DNA from: Sphingomonas jatrophae
Lineage (GTDB): Bacteria > Pseudomonadota > Alphaproteobacteria > Sphingomonadales > Sphingomonadaceae
NCBI RefSeq assembly: GCF_900113315.1
Contig: NZ_FOZG01000002.1
Location: 1,054,001-1,118,000 of the forward strand
DNA length: 64,000 nucleotides
Direction of reading: 5' to 3'
The stretch's first letter is position 1; every line of letters starts with the position of its first letter. The notes below the pieces were generated by a model that worked only from the letters and a program-made list of their open reading frames with translations, was not told the origin of the DNA and searched no databases. Both the position numbers and the translations under genes were made by a program. Positions 16,238-24,569 of this stretch are shown here, piece after piece.

Positions 16238-18328
16238 GTGCTGAGACAATATGAGCTGGTCGATCGGGTTTTAAGCTACGATCCCGACGCGGATGAGGCG
16301 CTGCTCAATCGCGCCTACGTCTTCTCCGTCGCCGCGCACGGCAATCAGAAGCGCGCCTCCGGCGACCCCTATTTCAGCCATCCGATCGAGGTGGCGGGCA
16401 TCCTCACTGATCTCCGCCTCGATGCGGAGACGATCGCCACCGCCATCCTGCACGACACGATCGAGGATACGGTCGCAACACGCGAGGAGATCGAGGCGAA
16501 GTTCGGCGGCAACGTCGCGCGGATGGTCGACGGCGTCACCAAGCTGTCGAAGATCGAGGCGCAGACGGAGAATGAGCGCGCGGCGGAGAACCTCCGCAAG
16601 TTCCTCCTCGCCATGTCCGACGACATTCGCGTGCTGCTCGTCAAGCTGGCCGACCGGCTGCACAACATGCGCACGCTCCACTTCATCAAGTCGGAGGAGA
16701 AGCGCCGCCGCATCGCCCGCGAGACGATGGAGATCTACGCGCCGCTGGCCGAGCGGATCGGCATGTACGAGTTCATGAAGGAGATGCAGACACTCGCCTT
16801 CAAGCAGCTCGAGCCCGAGGCTTATGAGGGCATCACCCGGCGGCTGGCGCAGCTGAAGGAAGGCGGCGGCGATCAGATCAGCCGCATCAGCTCAGGCATC
16901 CGCCTGTTGCTCGGCCGCGCCGGCCTCCAGGCGGAGGTTTCGGGGCGCGAAAAGCATCCTTATTCGATCTGGCGCAAGATGGCCGAGCGGCACATCAGCT
17001 TCGAGCAACTGTCCGACGTGATGGCCTTCCGCGTCGTCGTCGATTCGGCCGAGGATTGCTACCGCGCGCTCGGCCTGATCCACGGCCGCTGGCCGAGCGT
17101 GCCGGGCCGGTTCAAGGATTATATCTCCACGCCCAAGCGCAACGGCTATCGCTCGCTCCACACCACCGTCTTCCACAACGAGAAGGCGCGGATCGAGGTG
17201 CAGATCCGGAGCCATGAGATGCACGCGCAGGCCGAATATGGCCTCGCCGCGCACTGGGCGTACAAGCAGAAGGGCGATCCCGACACGCAGGTGCCGTGGA
17301 TCCGCGATCTGGTCGAGATCCTCGAGCAGGCGGAAAGCCCGGAGGAGCTGCTCGAACATACCCGCATGGGGCTCTACCAGGATCGCGTCTTCGCCTTCAC
17401 GCCCACGGGTGAGCTGATCCAGCTGCCCAAGGGCGCGACCGCGATCGATTTCGCTTATGCCGTCCACACCGATCTCGGCGATCAGGCGGTGGGCGCCAAG
17501 GTCAATGGCCGCGTCGTCCCCTTGCGCACCCGGATCGAGAATGGCGACCAGATCGTCATCCTCCGCTCCAAGGCGCAGCATCCGGAGCCGTCGTGGCTCA
17601 CCTTCGCCACGACGGGCAAGGCGCGCGCCGCCATCCGCCGCTTCGTCCGCCACAAGGAACATGACGAGACGGTCGCGCTCGGCCGCAATTTCTATGACGA
17701 GATCGTCCAGCGCCTGCCCGCGCCGATCGCACCCGAGGCGTTGCACCAGGCGGTCAAGCGGCTGAAGCTGTCGGACGCGGATGCGCTGATGGAGGCGATC
17801 GCCCGCCGCCACGTGACGGACGAGCAGGTGATGGAGGCGCTGATGCCCGGCGCCACCGGCTCCGACGTCGCCCGCCTGAAGGCGCCGCCGCAGCGCGCCG
17901 CCATCTCGATCAGGGGGCTGACCCCCGGCGTCGCCTATCGGCTGGCGCCCTGCTGCCATCCGGTGCCGGGCGACCGCATCGTCGGTCTCCGCCGGCCCGA
18001 CGAGATGGTCGAGGTCCACGCCATCGACTGTCCGGAACTCGCCGACGGCGTCGATGCCGACTGGGTCGATCTGGCGTGGGGCGACGGTTCGGACGGCGGC
18101 ATCGCCCGCCTGTCGGTAATCGTGAAGAACGAGCCCGGCTCGCTCGGCGTGATGGCGACGATCCTCGGGCAGCAGGGCGCGAACATCGTCAACATGGCGC
18201 TGTTCCACCGCGACCGCGCCTTCCACACCAACCATGTCGCCGTGGAGGTCCGCGATCGCGCGCATCTCGAGCGCATCCTGGCCGCACTCCGCGCCGCCGA
18301 TGCGATCAGCCAGGCCGAGCGGATCTAG
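16238..18328 (+). CDS. spoT: Bifunctional (p)ppGpp synthetase/hydrolase (Rel/SpoT)
   Basis: Makes and degrades the alarmone (p)ppGpp in the stringent response. Domains in order: HD hydrolase (about 20-150) with intact metal ligands His48 in YFSHPIEVAG and His72-Asp73 in LHDTIEDT; synthetase (about 225-340) with RFKDYISTPKRNGYRSLHT; TGS (about 375-437, VFAFTPTGELIQLPKGATAIDFAYAVH); a helical/zinc-finger-like region with YRLAPCCHPVPGD; and a C-terminal ACT domain (about 620-695). I chose GTG 16238 (MLRQYELVDRV) because homologues begin there; a TTG at 16202 would add 12 residues. Both activities should be intact, as is usual for the single long enzyme of alphaproteobacteria. Confidence 0.95.
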   Translation: MLRQYELVDRVLSYDPDADEALLNRAYVFSVAAHGNQKRASGDPYFSHPIEVAGILTDLRLDAETIATAILHDTIEDTVATREEIEAKFGGNVARMVDGVTKLSKIEAQTENERAAENLRKFLLAMSDDIRVLLVKLADRLHNMRTLHFIKSEEKRRRIARETMEIYAPLAERIGMYEFMKEMQTLAFKQLEPEAYEGITRRLAQLKEGGGDQISRISSGIRLLLGRAGLQAEVSGREKHPYSIWRKMAERHISFEQLSDVMAFRVVVDSAEDCYRALGLIHGRWPSVPGRFKDYISTPKRNGYRSLHTTVFHNEKARIEVQIRSHEMHAQAEYGLAAHWAYKQKGDPDTQVPWIRDLVEILEQAESPEELLEHTRMGLYQDRVFAFTPTGELIQLPKGATAIDFAYAVHTDLGDQAVGAKVNGRVVPLRTRIENGDQIVILRSKAQHPEPSWLTFATTGKARAAIRRFVRHKEHDETVALGRNFYDEIVQRLPAPIAPEALHQAVKRLKLSDADALMEAIARRHVTDEQVMEALMPGATGSDVARLKAPPQRAAISIRGLTPGVAYRLAPCCHPVPGDRIVGLRRPDEMVEVHAIDCPELADGVDADWVDLAWGDGSDGGIARLSVIVKNEPGSLGVMATILGQQGANIVNMALFHRDRAFHTNHVAVEVRDRAHLERILAALRAADAISQAERI

Positions 18329-18334
18329 ACCGGC

Positions 18335-18595
18335 TTAGCGCGGGCAAAGCTCGTAGAGCCGGCGCTTCTGCGCCCGGTTCATGCGGTCGCGCAGCTTCCA
18401 TGCGCGCATGCACGCGGCGGACACCGCCGGCGCCGCCTGTCGCCCCTGCTGGCGCGCGCGGGCGCGCTCGGCATAGCCCTCCATCGTGCCGCGCTGCGTG
18501 AGGATCTGGCCGACCACCGCCGGGTCGGTCGCTTGCGCAAGCGCGGAGCTAGCGGCCAGCGAGGCTAAGGCGGCAAGGGCGAGGCGCAGCGTCAT
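18335..18595 (-). CDS. Small secreted protein with two cysteines
   Basis: An 86-residue protein that I do not recognise by name. Residues 1-20 are a signal peptide (ASSALA before QATD). The mature 66 residues are strongly basic and helical (RTMEGYAERARARQQGR) and contain two cysteines (SAACMRAWKLRD and YELCPR), likely a periplasmic disulfide. Its stop lies seven bases from the converging spoT stop, and it is followed by no clear terminator of its own. Composition matches the neighbourhood, so there is no sign of transfer. Confidence 0.65.
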   Translation of the reverse strand: MTLRLALAALASLAASSALAQATDPAVVGQILTQRGTMEGYAERARARQQGRQAAPAVSAACMRAWKLRDRMNRAQKRRLYELCPR

Positions 18596-18649
18596 GGATC
18601 ATCTCCCGAACGGGTCTGCCCTGAATGACGCGGCCGCCGCTTTCGATCC

Positions 18650-19408
18650 CTAGGGCAGGCCGATCAGGCTGATCTGCCGCCCATAATCCGGCTCACCGCG
18701 GTGCGTGGCGCGGCGGAAGGAGAAATAGCGCCGCTCGTCGGCATAGGTGTCGAGCCCCAGCGCATCGACGCGCCCCACACCCGCCGATGCCAGCCGGTGG
18801 ACGACATAGGCCTCCAGATCGAACTGCCACCGCCCCGGCCGCACGCCATCGGCGAAGAAGCGTTCATTCTCCGCATCGTCTTCCGCGAATCGCCGCACGA
18901 ACTCCTCGCCCACCTCGTACGACGCGCGCGCGATGCACGGGCCGACCGCTGCGGCGATCCGCCCGCGATCCGCCCCCAGCGCCTCCATCGCGGTGAGCGT
19001 CGCGTCGGTCACGCCCTTCAGCGCGCCACCCCAGCCGGCATGCGCCGCACCGACCACGCCGGCCGCTTCGTCCGCGAACAGCACCGGCGCACAATCCGCC
19101 GTCAGCACGCCCAGCAACAGCCCCGGCCGATCGGTGACGAGCGCGTCGGCGGGTGGGCGAACGTCGTCGGGGATCGGCCCGGTCACCGTCACCACGTCGG
19201 CCGAGTGGACCTGGTGCAGCGTCACCAGCGCCGCGCCCGGCGCCACGCCGGCCACGGCGCGCACCCGATTCTCGCGCACCGCGCCGAGATCGTCGGCAGA
19301 GCCAAGCCCGACGTTCAGCCCGGCATAGATGCCGCCCGATACGCCGCCTTCGCGGCCGAGAAAGCCGTGCGGGGCGGGCAGCAGGCGCGAGCGGGCGTGG
19401 GGGATCAT
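18650..19408 (-). CDS. pgeF: Peptidoglycan editing factor / multicopper-type purine nucleosidase
   Basis: A 252-residue YfiH/PgeF protein. The family keeps peptidoglycan precursors correct in E. coli and shows phosphorolytic or deaminating activity on purine nucleosides. Zinc ligands are His68 (LHQVHSADV), Cys106 (VLTADCAPVLF) and His123 (AAHAGWGGAL). Also typical are GIYAGLNVGLGSADD at 27-41 and IGPCI-like VGPCIARASYEVG near 165. It is downstream of midA and lgt on the same strand with only 43 bases between, the order lgt-midA-pgeF seen in other alphaproteobacteria, so an operon is likely. Start ATG 19408 is the only one that keeps the conserved N-terminus. Confidence 0.94.
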   Translation of the reverse strand: MIPHARSRLLPAPHGFLGREGGVSGGIYAGLNVGLGSADDLGAVRENRVRAVAGVAPGAALVTLHQVHSADVVTVTGPIPDDVRPPADALVTDRPGLLLGVLTADCAPVLFADEAAGVVGAAHAGWGGALKGVTDATLTAMEALGADRGRIAAAVGPCIARASYEVGEEFVRRFAEDDAENERFFADGVRPGRWQFDLEAYVVHRLASAGVGRVDALGLDTYADERRYFSFRRATHRGEPDYGRQISLIGLP

Positions 19409-19451
19409 GCCGCGTGTCTAGCGGATCGCCGCTCTGGTGCGAAGGCCGGGT

Positions 19452-20447
19452 TCAGAACCCCGCCGGCATCGGCCAGCCCGGCGCCACCGCTGCGATCACC
19501 TTGAACAGCGTGCCCATCTGGTCGGCCTCCGCCAGCCGCGCGCGGGCGAGCACGATCTCCTCCGTCCGCGCCGGCTGCGCGCGCGCCAGCATCGCCGCGC
19601 GCGGGCCGAGCCCAAGCGACTCGAGGAACGCCCCCTGGCCGACCGGCCCGGACGCGGCGCAGCCCGCCGCCCGCGCCGCCGCCAGCAGGGGCGTGAAATC
19701 GACATGCGCGGTCAGGTCCGCCTCGCCCGGATCGGCAAAGGGATCGGCGAAACGGTGGCCGCGCACCGCCTGCAGCGTGTCCCCCGTCACCGGCCCGGCA
19801 TGGCCATAGTCGATCAGCAGCAGCGCCCCGCCCCGCCGGGCAATCCGCTCCGCCAGCGCCGCGACGATGGCGACACCCGCCGGGCACGTCTCGATCACCT
19901 CACCATCGAGCGGATCGGCGGCGAATCGCCCGCCCTCCAGCCGCACCATCCGCTCGCGCCCGTTCACCATCTGGACGATCGGCAGCGCATCGACGAACTC
20001 GTTGCCGACGACGATCAGCGGCCGGTCCGCAGGCAGGCTCCCGACCGAATCGTGCCACACCGCATCGGGCACCCGCTCCGCCTGGGCGCGCCGCAGCACC
20101 GGGCTGGTCTCGACGAAGTGGACCGGCGGCTTGAGCCCGGCCCGTGCCATCGCCCGCAGCGCGTCCGCCGTCAGCGTGCCGCGCCCCGGCCCCAGCTCCA
20201 CCCAGGCGAAGTCCGCCACGCCGGCCCGGCCCGCAAGGTTCGCCGCCCACAGGCCGATCAGCTCGCCGAACATCTGGCTGATCTCGGGCGCGGTGATGAA
20301 GTCGCCGCCGCGCCCCAGCGGATCGCGCGTCGCATAATAATGCGCGTTGCACGCCGCCATCCACGCGGCGAGCGGGATCGCCCCCGCCGCGTCGACCCGC
20401 GCGCGCAGACTGTCGGCGAGATCAGGCGACGCTGGCATTCCCGGCAA
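19452..20447 (-). CDS. MidA/NDUFAF7-type SAM-dependent methyltransferase
   Basis: A 331-residue class I methyltransferase of the MidA family; the mitochondrial member NDUFAF7 dimethylates an arginine of complex I subunit NDUFS2. Family signatures are [29 protein letters not shown] (37-65) and the SAM-binding [13 protein letters not shown] (83-95), followed by [11 protein letters not shown] near 175-185 and DYGHAG near 225. By analogy it may modify NuoD in complex I, but the bacterial substrate is unproven. The start overlaps the lgt 3' end by 26 bases; an alternative ATG at 20438 would leave a 17-base overlap. Confidence 0.92.
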   Translation of the reverse strand: MPGMPASPDLADSLRARVDAAGAIPLAAWMAACNAHYYATRDPLGRGGDFITAPEISQMFGELIGLWAANLAGRAGVADFAWVELGPGRGTLTADALRAMARAGLKPPVHFVETSPVLRRAQAERVPDAVWHDSVGSLPADRPLIVVGNEFVDALPIVQMVNGRERMVRLEGGRFAADPLDGEVIETCPAGVAIVAALAERIARRGGALLLIDYGHAGPVTGDTLQAVRGHRFADPFADPGEADLTAHVDFTPLLAAARAAGCAASGPVGQGAFLESLGLGPRAAMLARAQPARTEEIVLARARLAEADQMGTLFKVIAAVAPGWPMPAGF

Positions 20448-21297
20448 TCGGCTCGACCCGCACGCGGCGCGCAGGCGCGGTCCAGATCAGCCACAGGCCG
20501 CCTGCGATCATCGGCAGCGACAGCGTCTGCCCCATGCTCAGCCCCCACCACAGATGCTCCAGCCCCTCGTCCGGCTGACGCACCATCTCGACCAGGAAGC
20601 GGCACAGGCCGTAGCCGACGAGGCCGACACCCCAGAGCTTGCCCGGCTGGTAGCGCGCCTGCGTCCGCCAGAAGAGCAGGTTCAGCACGACGAACAGCAG
20701 CACGCCCTCCAGCAGCGCCTCGTAGAGCTGGCTCGGATGGCGGGGGATGCCGTCGCCGGTGCGCGGGAAGACGATCCCCCACGGCAGGCTCGTCGGCCGG
20801 CCCCACAGCTCGCCGTTCACGAAATTGGCGATGCGGCCGAAGAACAGCCCGAACGGCGTGACGCAGGCAACGTAATCGCAGATCCGCAGGAAGGAGAGGC
20901 CATGCCGCCGCGCCAGCCAGACCAGCGCGAGGATCACCCCCGCCAGCCCGCCGTGGAACGACATGCCGCCCTCCCACAGCTTCAATATCTCCAGCGGCTC
21001 GCGCAGCAATGTGGGCTTGTAGAACAGCACATAGGCCAGCCGCCCGCCGAGCAGAATGCCCAGCGTCGCGTAGAAGACGAGATCGTCGGCATGGCGCCGC
21101 GCCATCGGTGCGCCCGGCTGATCGAGCAGCTTCAGCAGATACCACCAGCCGACGAGAATGCCGGCGATGTAGCTGAGCGAATACCAGCGGATGACGGGAT
21201 GGAAGCCGCCCCAGGTGCCGAGATCGATGCCGGGCGTCAGCCCGAGCGATTCCCAGTGCAGGGCGGCCGATGCGTCGGCGATGGCGGCGAGGAACAT
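20422..21297 (-). CDS. lgt: Phosphatidylglycerol--prolipoprotein diacylglyceryl transferase
   Basis: Inner-membrane enzyme that attaches diacylglycerol from phosphatidylglycerol to the lipobox cysteine of prolipoproteins, the first lipoprotein maturation step. The 291-residue protein has about seven membrane helices. Signatures are [17 protein letters not shown] (YxLxY region near 39-55), [13 protein letters not shown] near 110-122 with catalytic-region His, and the Lgt signature [21 protein letters not shown] near 145-165, plus [13 protein letters not shown]. It has clients nearby: the PqiC-like, OmpA-type and beta-lactamase-fold lipoproteins in this window. It heads the lgt-midA-pgeF gene string. 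Confidence 0.96.
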   Translation of the reverse strand: MFLAAIADASAALHWESLGLTPGIDLGTWGGFHPVIRWYSLSYIAGILVGWWYLLKLLDQPGAPMARRHADDLVFYATLGILLGGRLAYVLFYKPTLLREPLEILKLWEGGMSFHGGLAGVILALVWLARRHGLSFLRICDYVACVTPFGLFFGRIANFVNGELWGRPTSLPWGIVFPRTGDGIPRHPSQLYEALLEGVLLFVVLNLLFWRTQARYQPGKLWGVGLVGYGLCRFLVEMVRQPDEGLEHLWWGLSMGQTLSLPMIAGGLWLIWTAPARRVRVEPIAGNASVA

Positions 21298-21383
21298 CGG
21301 ACAGGCCCTTGTTGCGGTTTCCGGCTCCTTACCGGCGCGGGGCGGCCTCTCACAAGCGGCGGCGCTCCTCCAAGCGGCGCGGC

Positions 21384-21412
21384 TTGACTTATCCCCAGCC
21401 TTGCGTCATTTG
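21384..21412 (+). promoter_or_regulatory. Possible promoter for rpmG
   Basis: TTGACT (21384-21389) is followed after 17 bases by CATTTG. The -35 element is good and the -10 is weak. It lies 68 bases before the rpmG start, in the 180-base gap divergent from lgt. Confidence 0.4.
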
Positions 21413-21479
21413 CCCGCACGATACGGGGCGCTGGCGACGGCGCCCTTTTTCTCGTTTTCCAGGATACAAGGGCCAGGCC

Positions 21480-21647
21480 ATGGCGAAGCCGACCACCGTC
21501 AAGATCAAGCTCGTCAGCACGGCCGACACCGGCTTCTTCTACGTCACGAAGAAGAATCCGCGGACGAAGACCGAGAAGCTCTCCTTCCGCAAGTATGATC
21601 CCGTCGTGCGCAAGCATGTCGACTTCAAGGAAGCCAAGATCAAGTGA
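21480..21647 (+). CDS. rpmG: 50S ribosomal protein L33
   Basis: A 55-residue large-subunit ribosomal protein. [20 protein letters not shown] and the [21 protein letters not shown] segment are diagnostic. This is the cysteine-free (zinc-independent) form usual in alphaproteobacteria, since no CXXC pairs are present. It is monocistronic here: a divergent lgt string lies upstream and a convergent response-regulator gene downstream, across a gap filled with palindromic repeats. AGG-type ribosome binding sequence GGGCCAGGCC precedes the ATG. Confidence 0.97.
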   Translation: MAKPTTVKIKLVSTADTGFFYVTKKNPRTKTEKLSFRKYDPVVRKHVDFKEAKIK

Positions 21648-21654
21648 TCCTGGC

Positions 21655-21899
21655 CGCCCCGGCTTCAGGGCCGGGGTGACATGGCGTTTCGCGCGTAAAG
21701 CGCCGCCACCCTCTAGTTTCATCATGCCGGACCTGTTCCGGCATCCACCGCGCGGCACCTCCAGCCGCCGCTGGCGCTCGCCGCCGCCACTCCCCGTTCC
21801 GTCATGCTGAACTCGTTTCAGCATCCACCGGCAGTCACATCCTGCGGCCGGAATGCCAGGCCGCCGAGTGGATCCTGAAACAAGTCCAGGATGACGGGC
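21655..21899. repeat. Cluster of four REP-like palindromes in a convergent gap
   Basis: Four palindromic units: 21655-21680 (CCCCGGCTTCAGGGCCGGGG), 21724-21746 (ATGCCGGA ... TCCGGCAT), 21801-21828 (GTCATGCTGAA ... TTCAGCATCCAC) and 21868-21899 (GTGGATCCTGAA ... CAGGATGACGGG). The last two are an inverted pair of the same family as 1671-1791. The first may also terminate rpmG, but it has no T run. The 283-base gap 21648-21930 contains no gene. Confidence 0.75.
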
Positions 21900-21930
21900 T
21901 GAGCGTTAGGCCGACCGCGGCATCCTCCCC

Positions 21931-22293
21931 CTAAACCAATCCCTCCACCGCCTCGACGAATCGCATGACCGAGATCGGCTTGGAGACGAACGCCTCCGCC
22001 CCCGCCGCGCGAATCCGCTCCTCGTCGCCGCGCGCGGCATAGGCCGTCACCGCCATGATCGGGATCGCCGCCAGCGCCGGCTCGCGCTTCATCGCCTGGA
22101 TCAGCTCCAGCCCGCTGACGTGCGGCATCTGGATGTCCATGATGACGAGGTCGGGCATGAAGGCGCGCGCCGTCGCCAGCGCCTCGCGCCCGTCGCTCAC
22201 CGCCTCCGTCTCGTAATCGTGCGCGCGAAGCAGATCGCAGAACAGCTTCAGGTTGAGCGCGTTATCCTCGACAACCATCACTTTCTTCTGCAC
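21931..22293 (-). CDS. DivK-like single-domain response regulator
   Basis: A 120-residue stand-alone receiver with no output domain. All key residues are present: Glu9-Asp10 and Asp53 (VIMDIQMPHVSG), Thr83 (AVTAYA) and Lys105 (VSKPIS). The sequence, especially VVEDNALNLKLF and DLLRAHDYETEAVSDG, is close to DivK, which relays phosphorylation in the DivJ-PleC cell-cycle network. GTG 22293 is chosen because MQKKVMVVEDN matches homologues; ATG 22278 would remove the first beta strand. Unlike Caulobacter, no pleD follows, because rpmG converges on it. DivK identity is therefore likely but not certain. Confidence 0.8.
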   Translation of the reverse strand: MQKKVMVVEDNALNLKLFCDLLRAHDYETEAVSDGREALATARAFMPDLVIMDIQMPHVSGLELIQAMKREPALAAIPIMAVTAYAARGDEERIRAAGAEAFVSKPISVMRFVEAVEGLV

Positions 22294-22332
22294 GGCGCGC
22301 CCACCCCCCGATCTTGCCGCGAGACATAGGCC

Positions 22333-22614
22333 ATGCCCCCGCATCCAACAATCGACGCAGATGGCGCGACGGTGATCGCGCTCGCCGCCCTCGGCTGGAC
22401 GCTGGAGGACGATGATCGCGCCACGCGCCTGCTCTCCGTCACCGGGCTGACGCCGGGCGATCTGCGCACCCGCATCGGCGATCCCGCGGTGCAGGCGGCG
22501 GTGCTCGCCTTCCTCGAAAGCCACGAGCCCGATCTGGTCGCCTGCGCGGAGGCGCTGCGCCGCTCGCCTGACGCGCTCGTCGCCGCCCACCGCGCATTGG
22601 ATCCGATAGCATGA
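22333..22614 (+). CDS. DUF3572 family protein
   Basis: A 93-residue protein of unknown function, typical of alphaproteobacteria. It reads as a compact helical protein: GATVIALAALGWTLEDDDRATRLLSVTGLTP near 11-41, then DLRTRIGDPAVQAAVLAFLESHEPDLVACAEAL. The length matches the DUF3572 family. It diverges from the DivK-like gene and its last codons overlap the next gene by four bases (ATGA), so it is translationally coupled to the HAD-type protein. No functional residues can be named. Confidence 0.85.
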   Translation: MPPHPTIDADGATVIALAALGWTLEDDDRATRLLSVTGLTPGDLRTRIGDPAVQAAVLAFLESHEPDLVACAEALRRSPDALVAAHRALDPIA

Positions 22615-23231
22615 CCCGTCCCCTGCTGATTACCGACTGCGACGAGGTGCTGCTGCACATGGTGTCGCACTTCGCCGAGTGGCTTCAGGAAGCGCACGCC
22701 ATCACCTTCACCCCCGCGCAGGAAAGCTGGGCGGAGGCGATGCGCCGGGCGGATGGCAGCGTCGTGCCCGGGCCCGAAATGTGGCGGCTGCTCGGGGCTT
22801 TCTTCGACACCGAGATGCCGCGCCAGACGCTGGTGCCGCATGCGCGCGAGGCGCTGGAGAAGATCGGCGAGGTCGCCGACATCGTCGTGCTGACCAATCT
22901 GGGCGACGAGCGCCAGCCGCACCGCGTCGCACAGCTCGATGCGCTCGGCCTGCGTCACGCCGTCGTCTGCAATCAGGGCGGCAAGGGCCCCGCGGTCGAG
23001 CGTCTGCTGGCCGAGCGGCAGCCGCCCGTCGCCGCCTTTGTCGACGACATCGCCTCGCACCATGCCTCGGTGGCGGAGCATGCGCCGGACGTCTGGCGCC
23101 TGCACATGATCGCCGATGCGCCGCTCGCCGGCGTGCTGCCGCCCGCCCCTGCGGCGCATGCCCGCATCGATGATTGGGCGGAGGCGCTGCCATGGCTGCT
23201 GGAGCGGCTTCAGGGCCAGCCAGCGGCTTGA
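22611..23231 (+). CDS. HAD-superfamily hydrolase-like protein
   Basis: A 206-residue protein with a HAD-type nucleophile motif LLITDCDEVLLH (Asp9, Asp11) at the N-terminus, motif II VVLTNLGDER near 93, and the acidic motif IV FVDDIASHHASV near 141. The DxDxV form, rather than DxDxT, is still compatible with a phosphatase. The cap region is helical and includes FFDTEMPRQTLVPHA. Substrate unknown. It is coupled to the DUF3572 gene by an ATGA overlap. The TGA is inside the -35 element of the strong promoter at 23228, which reads on to the RidA gene. Confidence 0.8.
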   Translation: MTRPLLITDCDEVLLHMVSHFAEWLQEAHAITFTPAQESWAEAMRRADGSVVPGPEMWRLLGAFFDTEMPRQTLVPHAREALEKIGEVADIVVLTNLGDERQPHRVAQLDALGLRHAVVCNQGGKGPAVERLLAERQPPVAAFVDDIASHHASVAEHAPDVWRLHMIADAPLAGVLPPAPAAHARIDDWAEALPWLLERLQGQPAA

Positions 23232-23256
23232 CAAACCTAACCGATATGGTTATTGT
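23228..23256 (+). promoter_or_regulatory. Strong sigma-70-type promoter with an operator-like dyad
   Basis: A perfect TTGACA (23228-23233), a 17-base spacer and TATTGT (23251-23256). The spacer contains the perfect inverted repeat TAACC-GATAT-GGTTA (23238-23252), which overlaps the -10 element and looks like a repressor or activator operator. The region is markedly AT-rich for this genome. It points at the RidA gene, starting 118 bases further on. Confidence 0.6.
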
Positions 23257-23373
23257 CTTTCGTTGATTTCTGCCCGCGCGTCCGACATCGTGTCGGAAAA
23301 CGGCCTCTGAGTGTCACCTTTGTCAACTTAAGCGGCGCTTGACCGCGTCATCGCTCCTTCCGAAAAGGCATCC

Positions 23374-23829
23374 ATGTCCATCGACGCCCGCCTGGCCGAG
23401 CTCGGCCACACGCTTCCCCAGGCCGCCGCGCCCGTCGCTGCCTATGTCCCCGCGGTCGAGGCGAACGGCCTGCTCCACGTCTCCGGCCAGCTCCCGTTCG
23501 AGGACGGCCAGCTGATGACCGGCCGCGCCGGCCAGGATCGTGACGAGGCCTATGCCGCGCGCGCCGCCGAGAAGTGCGGCCTGATGCTGCTCGCCCAGAT
23601 CAAGGCCGCGCTCGGCTCGCTGGATCGGGTCGAGCGGATCGTGAAGCTCGGCGTGTTCGTCAATTCGGATGCGGGCTTCACCGCGCAGCCGAAGGTGGCG
23701 AATGGCGCGTCCGAGCTGATGGTCGCGGTGTTCGGCGATGCCGGCCGCCATGCCCGCAGCGCCGTCGGCGTGCCGGTGCTGCCGCTCGGCGCGGTGGTCG
23801 AGGTCGATGCGGTCGTCGCGATCCGCTGA
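23374..23829 (+). CDS. RidA family protein (YjgH/RutC-like)
   Basis: A 151-residue member of the Rid superfamily, whose classical members hydrolyse reactive enamine/imine intermediates to ketones and ammonia. The sequence shows the YjgH/chorismate-mutase-like layout: LAELGHTLPQAAAPVAAYVPAV at the N-terminus, LLHVSGQLPFEDGQL near 35-49, and VGVPVLPLGAVVEVDAVVAI at the C-terminus. The arginine that binds substrate carboxylate in canonical RidA (RxA/GVxxLP) appears here as HARSAVGVPVLP, so the arginine is present. It is preceded by a strong regulated-looking promoter and followed 17 bases later by a glycerophosphodiesterase gene, forming a likely three-gene string. Confidence 0.9.
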   Translation: MSIDARLAELGHTLPQAAAPVAAYVPAVEANGLLHVSGQLPFEDGQLMTGRAGQDRDEAYAARAAEKCGLMLLAQIKAALGSLDRVERIVKLGVFVNSDAGFTAQPKVANGASELMVAVFGDAGRHARSAVGVPVLPLGAVVEVDAVVAIR

Positions 23830-23846
23830 CGCCGCCGGGCACTAGC

Positions 23847-24569
23847 TTGTCCCGCTCCGCCCGCACCGCCTTCCTCCGCCGCCAGCCCTTTGCGCATCGC
23901 GGGCTGCACGGCGGCGCGGTGGTGGAGAATAGCCGCACGGCCTTTGCAGCGGCGGTCGCGGCCGGCCACGGCATCGAGTGCGACGTGCAGGCCAGCCGCG
24001 ACGGCGAGGCCTTCGTCTTCCACGACTGGGATCTCGCCCGCCTGACCGGCGAGAGCGGCCTCGTCGCGGACCGCACCGCGCAGGCGATCGACCGCATCCA
24101 CCTGACCGGCACCAGCGAGACGATCCCCAGCCTGCATGCGGTGCTGACCGAGATCCTCGGCAAGGTGCCCGTGCTTATCGAGGTGAAGGCGCGTGGTTTG
24201 AACGTCGCGCCCCTGTGCGATTCGGTCGCCCGCGCGCTGGAGGGCTATCGCGGCGACGCTGCGGTGATGTCGTTCAACCCCGAGGTCGGCCGCTGGTTCG
24301 CCGCGCACGCATCGCACATCCCGCGCGGTCTCGTCGTCACCGAGGAAGGCCGCCGCGGCTGGCGGAGCAACATCGCCCGCAGCCTCGCGCGCCGTCGCGC
24401 CCGTGCCGAGTTCCTTGCCTATGACGTGCGCGATCTGCCCAGCCGCTTTGCCGCCCGCATGCGCCGTCGCGGCCTGCCGGTGCTGACGTGGACGGTGCGC
24501 GACGCTGCGGCCGAGGCGGTCGCCTTCGCGCATGCGGACGAGATCATCTACGAGCGCGCACGCTCATGA
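23847..24569 (+). CDS. Glycerophosphodiester phosphodiesterase family protein
   Basis: Hydrolyses glycerophosphodiesters from phospholipid turnover to glycerol-3-phosphate and an alcohol. The 240-residue GDPD domain has the catalytic set FAHRGLHGGAVVENS (His17, Arg18, Glu27), ECDVQASRDGEAFVFHD (Glu44, Asp46, His59) and VPVLIEVKARG (Glu near 113). No signal peptide is seen, so it is cytosolic. The start is inferred as TTG 23847 (LSRSARTAFLRRQPFAHRG), the only in-frame start giving a full domain with no overlap into ridA. Its TGA overlaps the next ATG by four bases. Confidence 0.88.
   Translation: MSRSARTAFLRRQPFAHRGLHGGAVVENSRTAFAAAVAAGHGIECDVQASRDGEAFVFHDWDLARLTGESGLVADRTAQAIDRIHLTGTSETIPSLHAVLTEILGKVPVLIEVKARGLNVAPLCDSVARALEGYRGDAAVMSFNPEVGRWFAAHASHIPRGLVVTEEGRRGWRSNIARSLARRRARAEFLAYDVRDLPSRFAARMRRRGLPVLTWTVRDAAAEAVAFAHADEIIYERARS

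Noticed and set aside
18596-18649. Promoter with unusual motifs before the small secreted gene
   Set aside because: The 54-base gap contains no clear -35/-10 pair or inverted repeat beyond chance.
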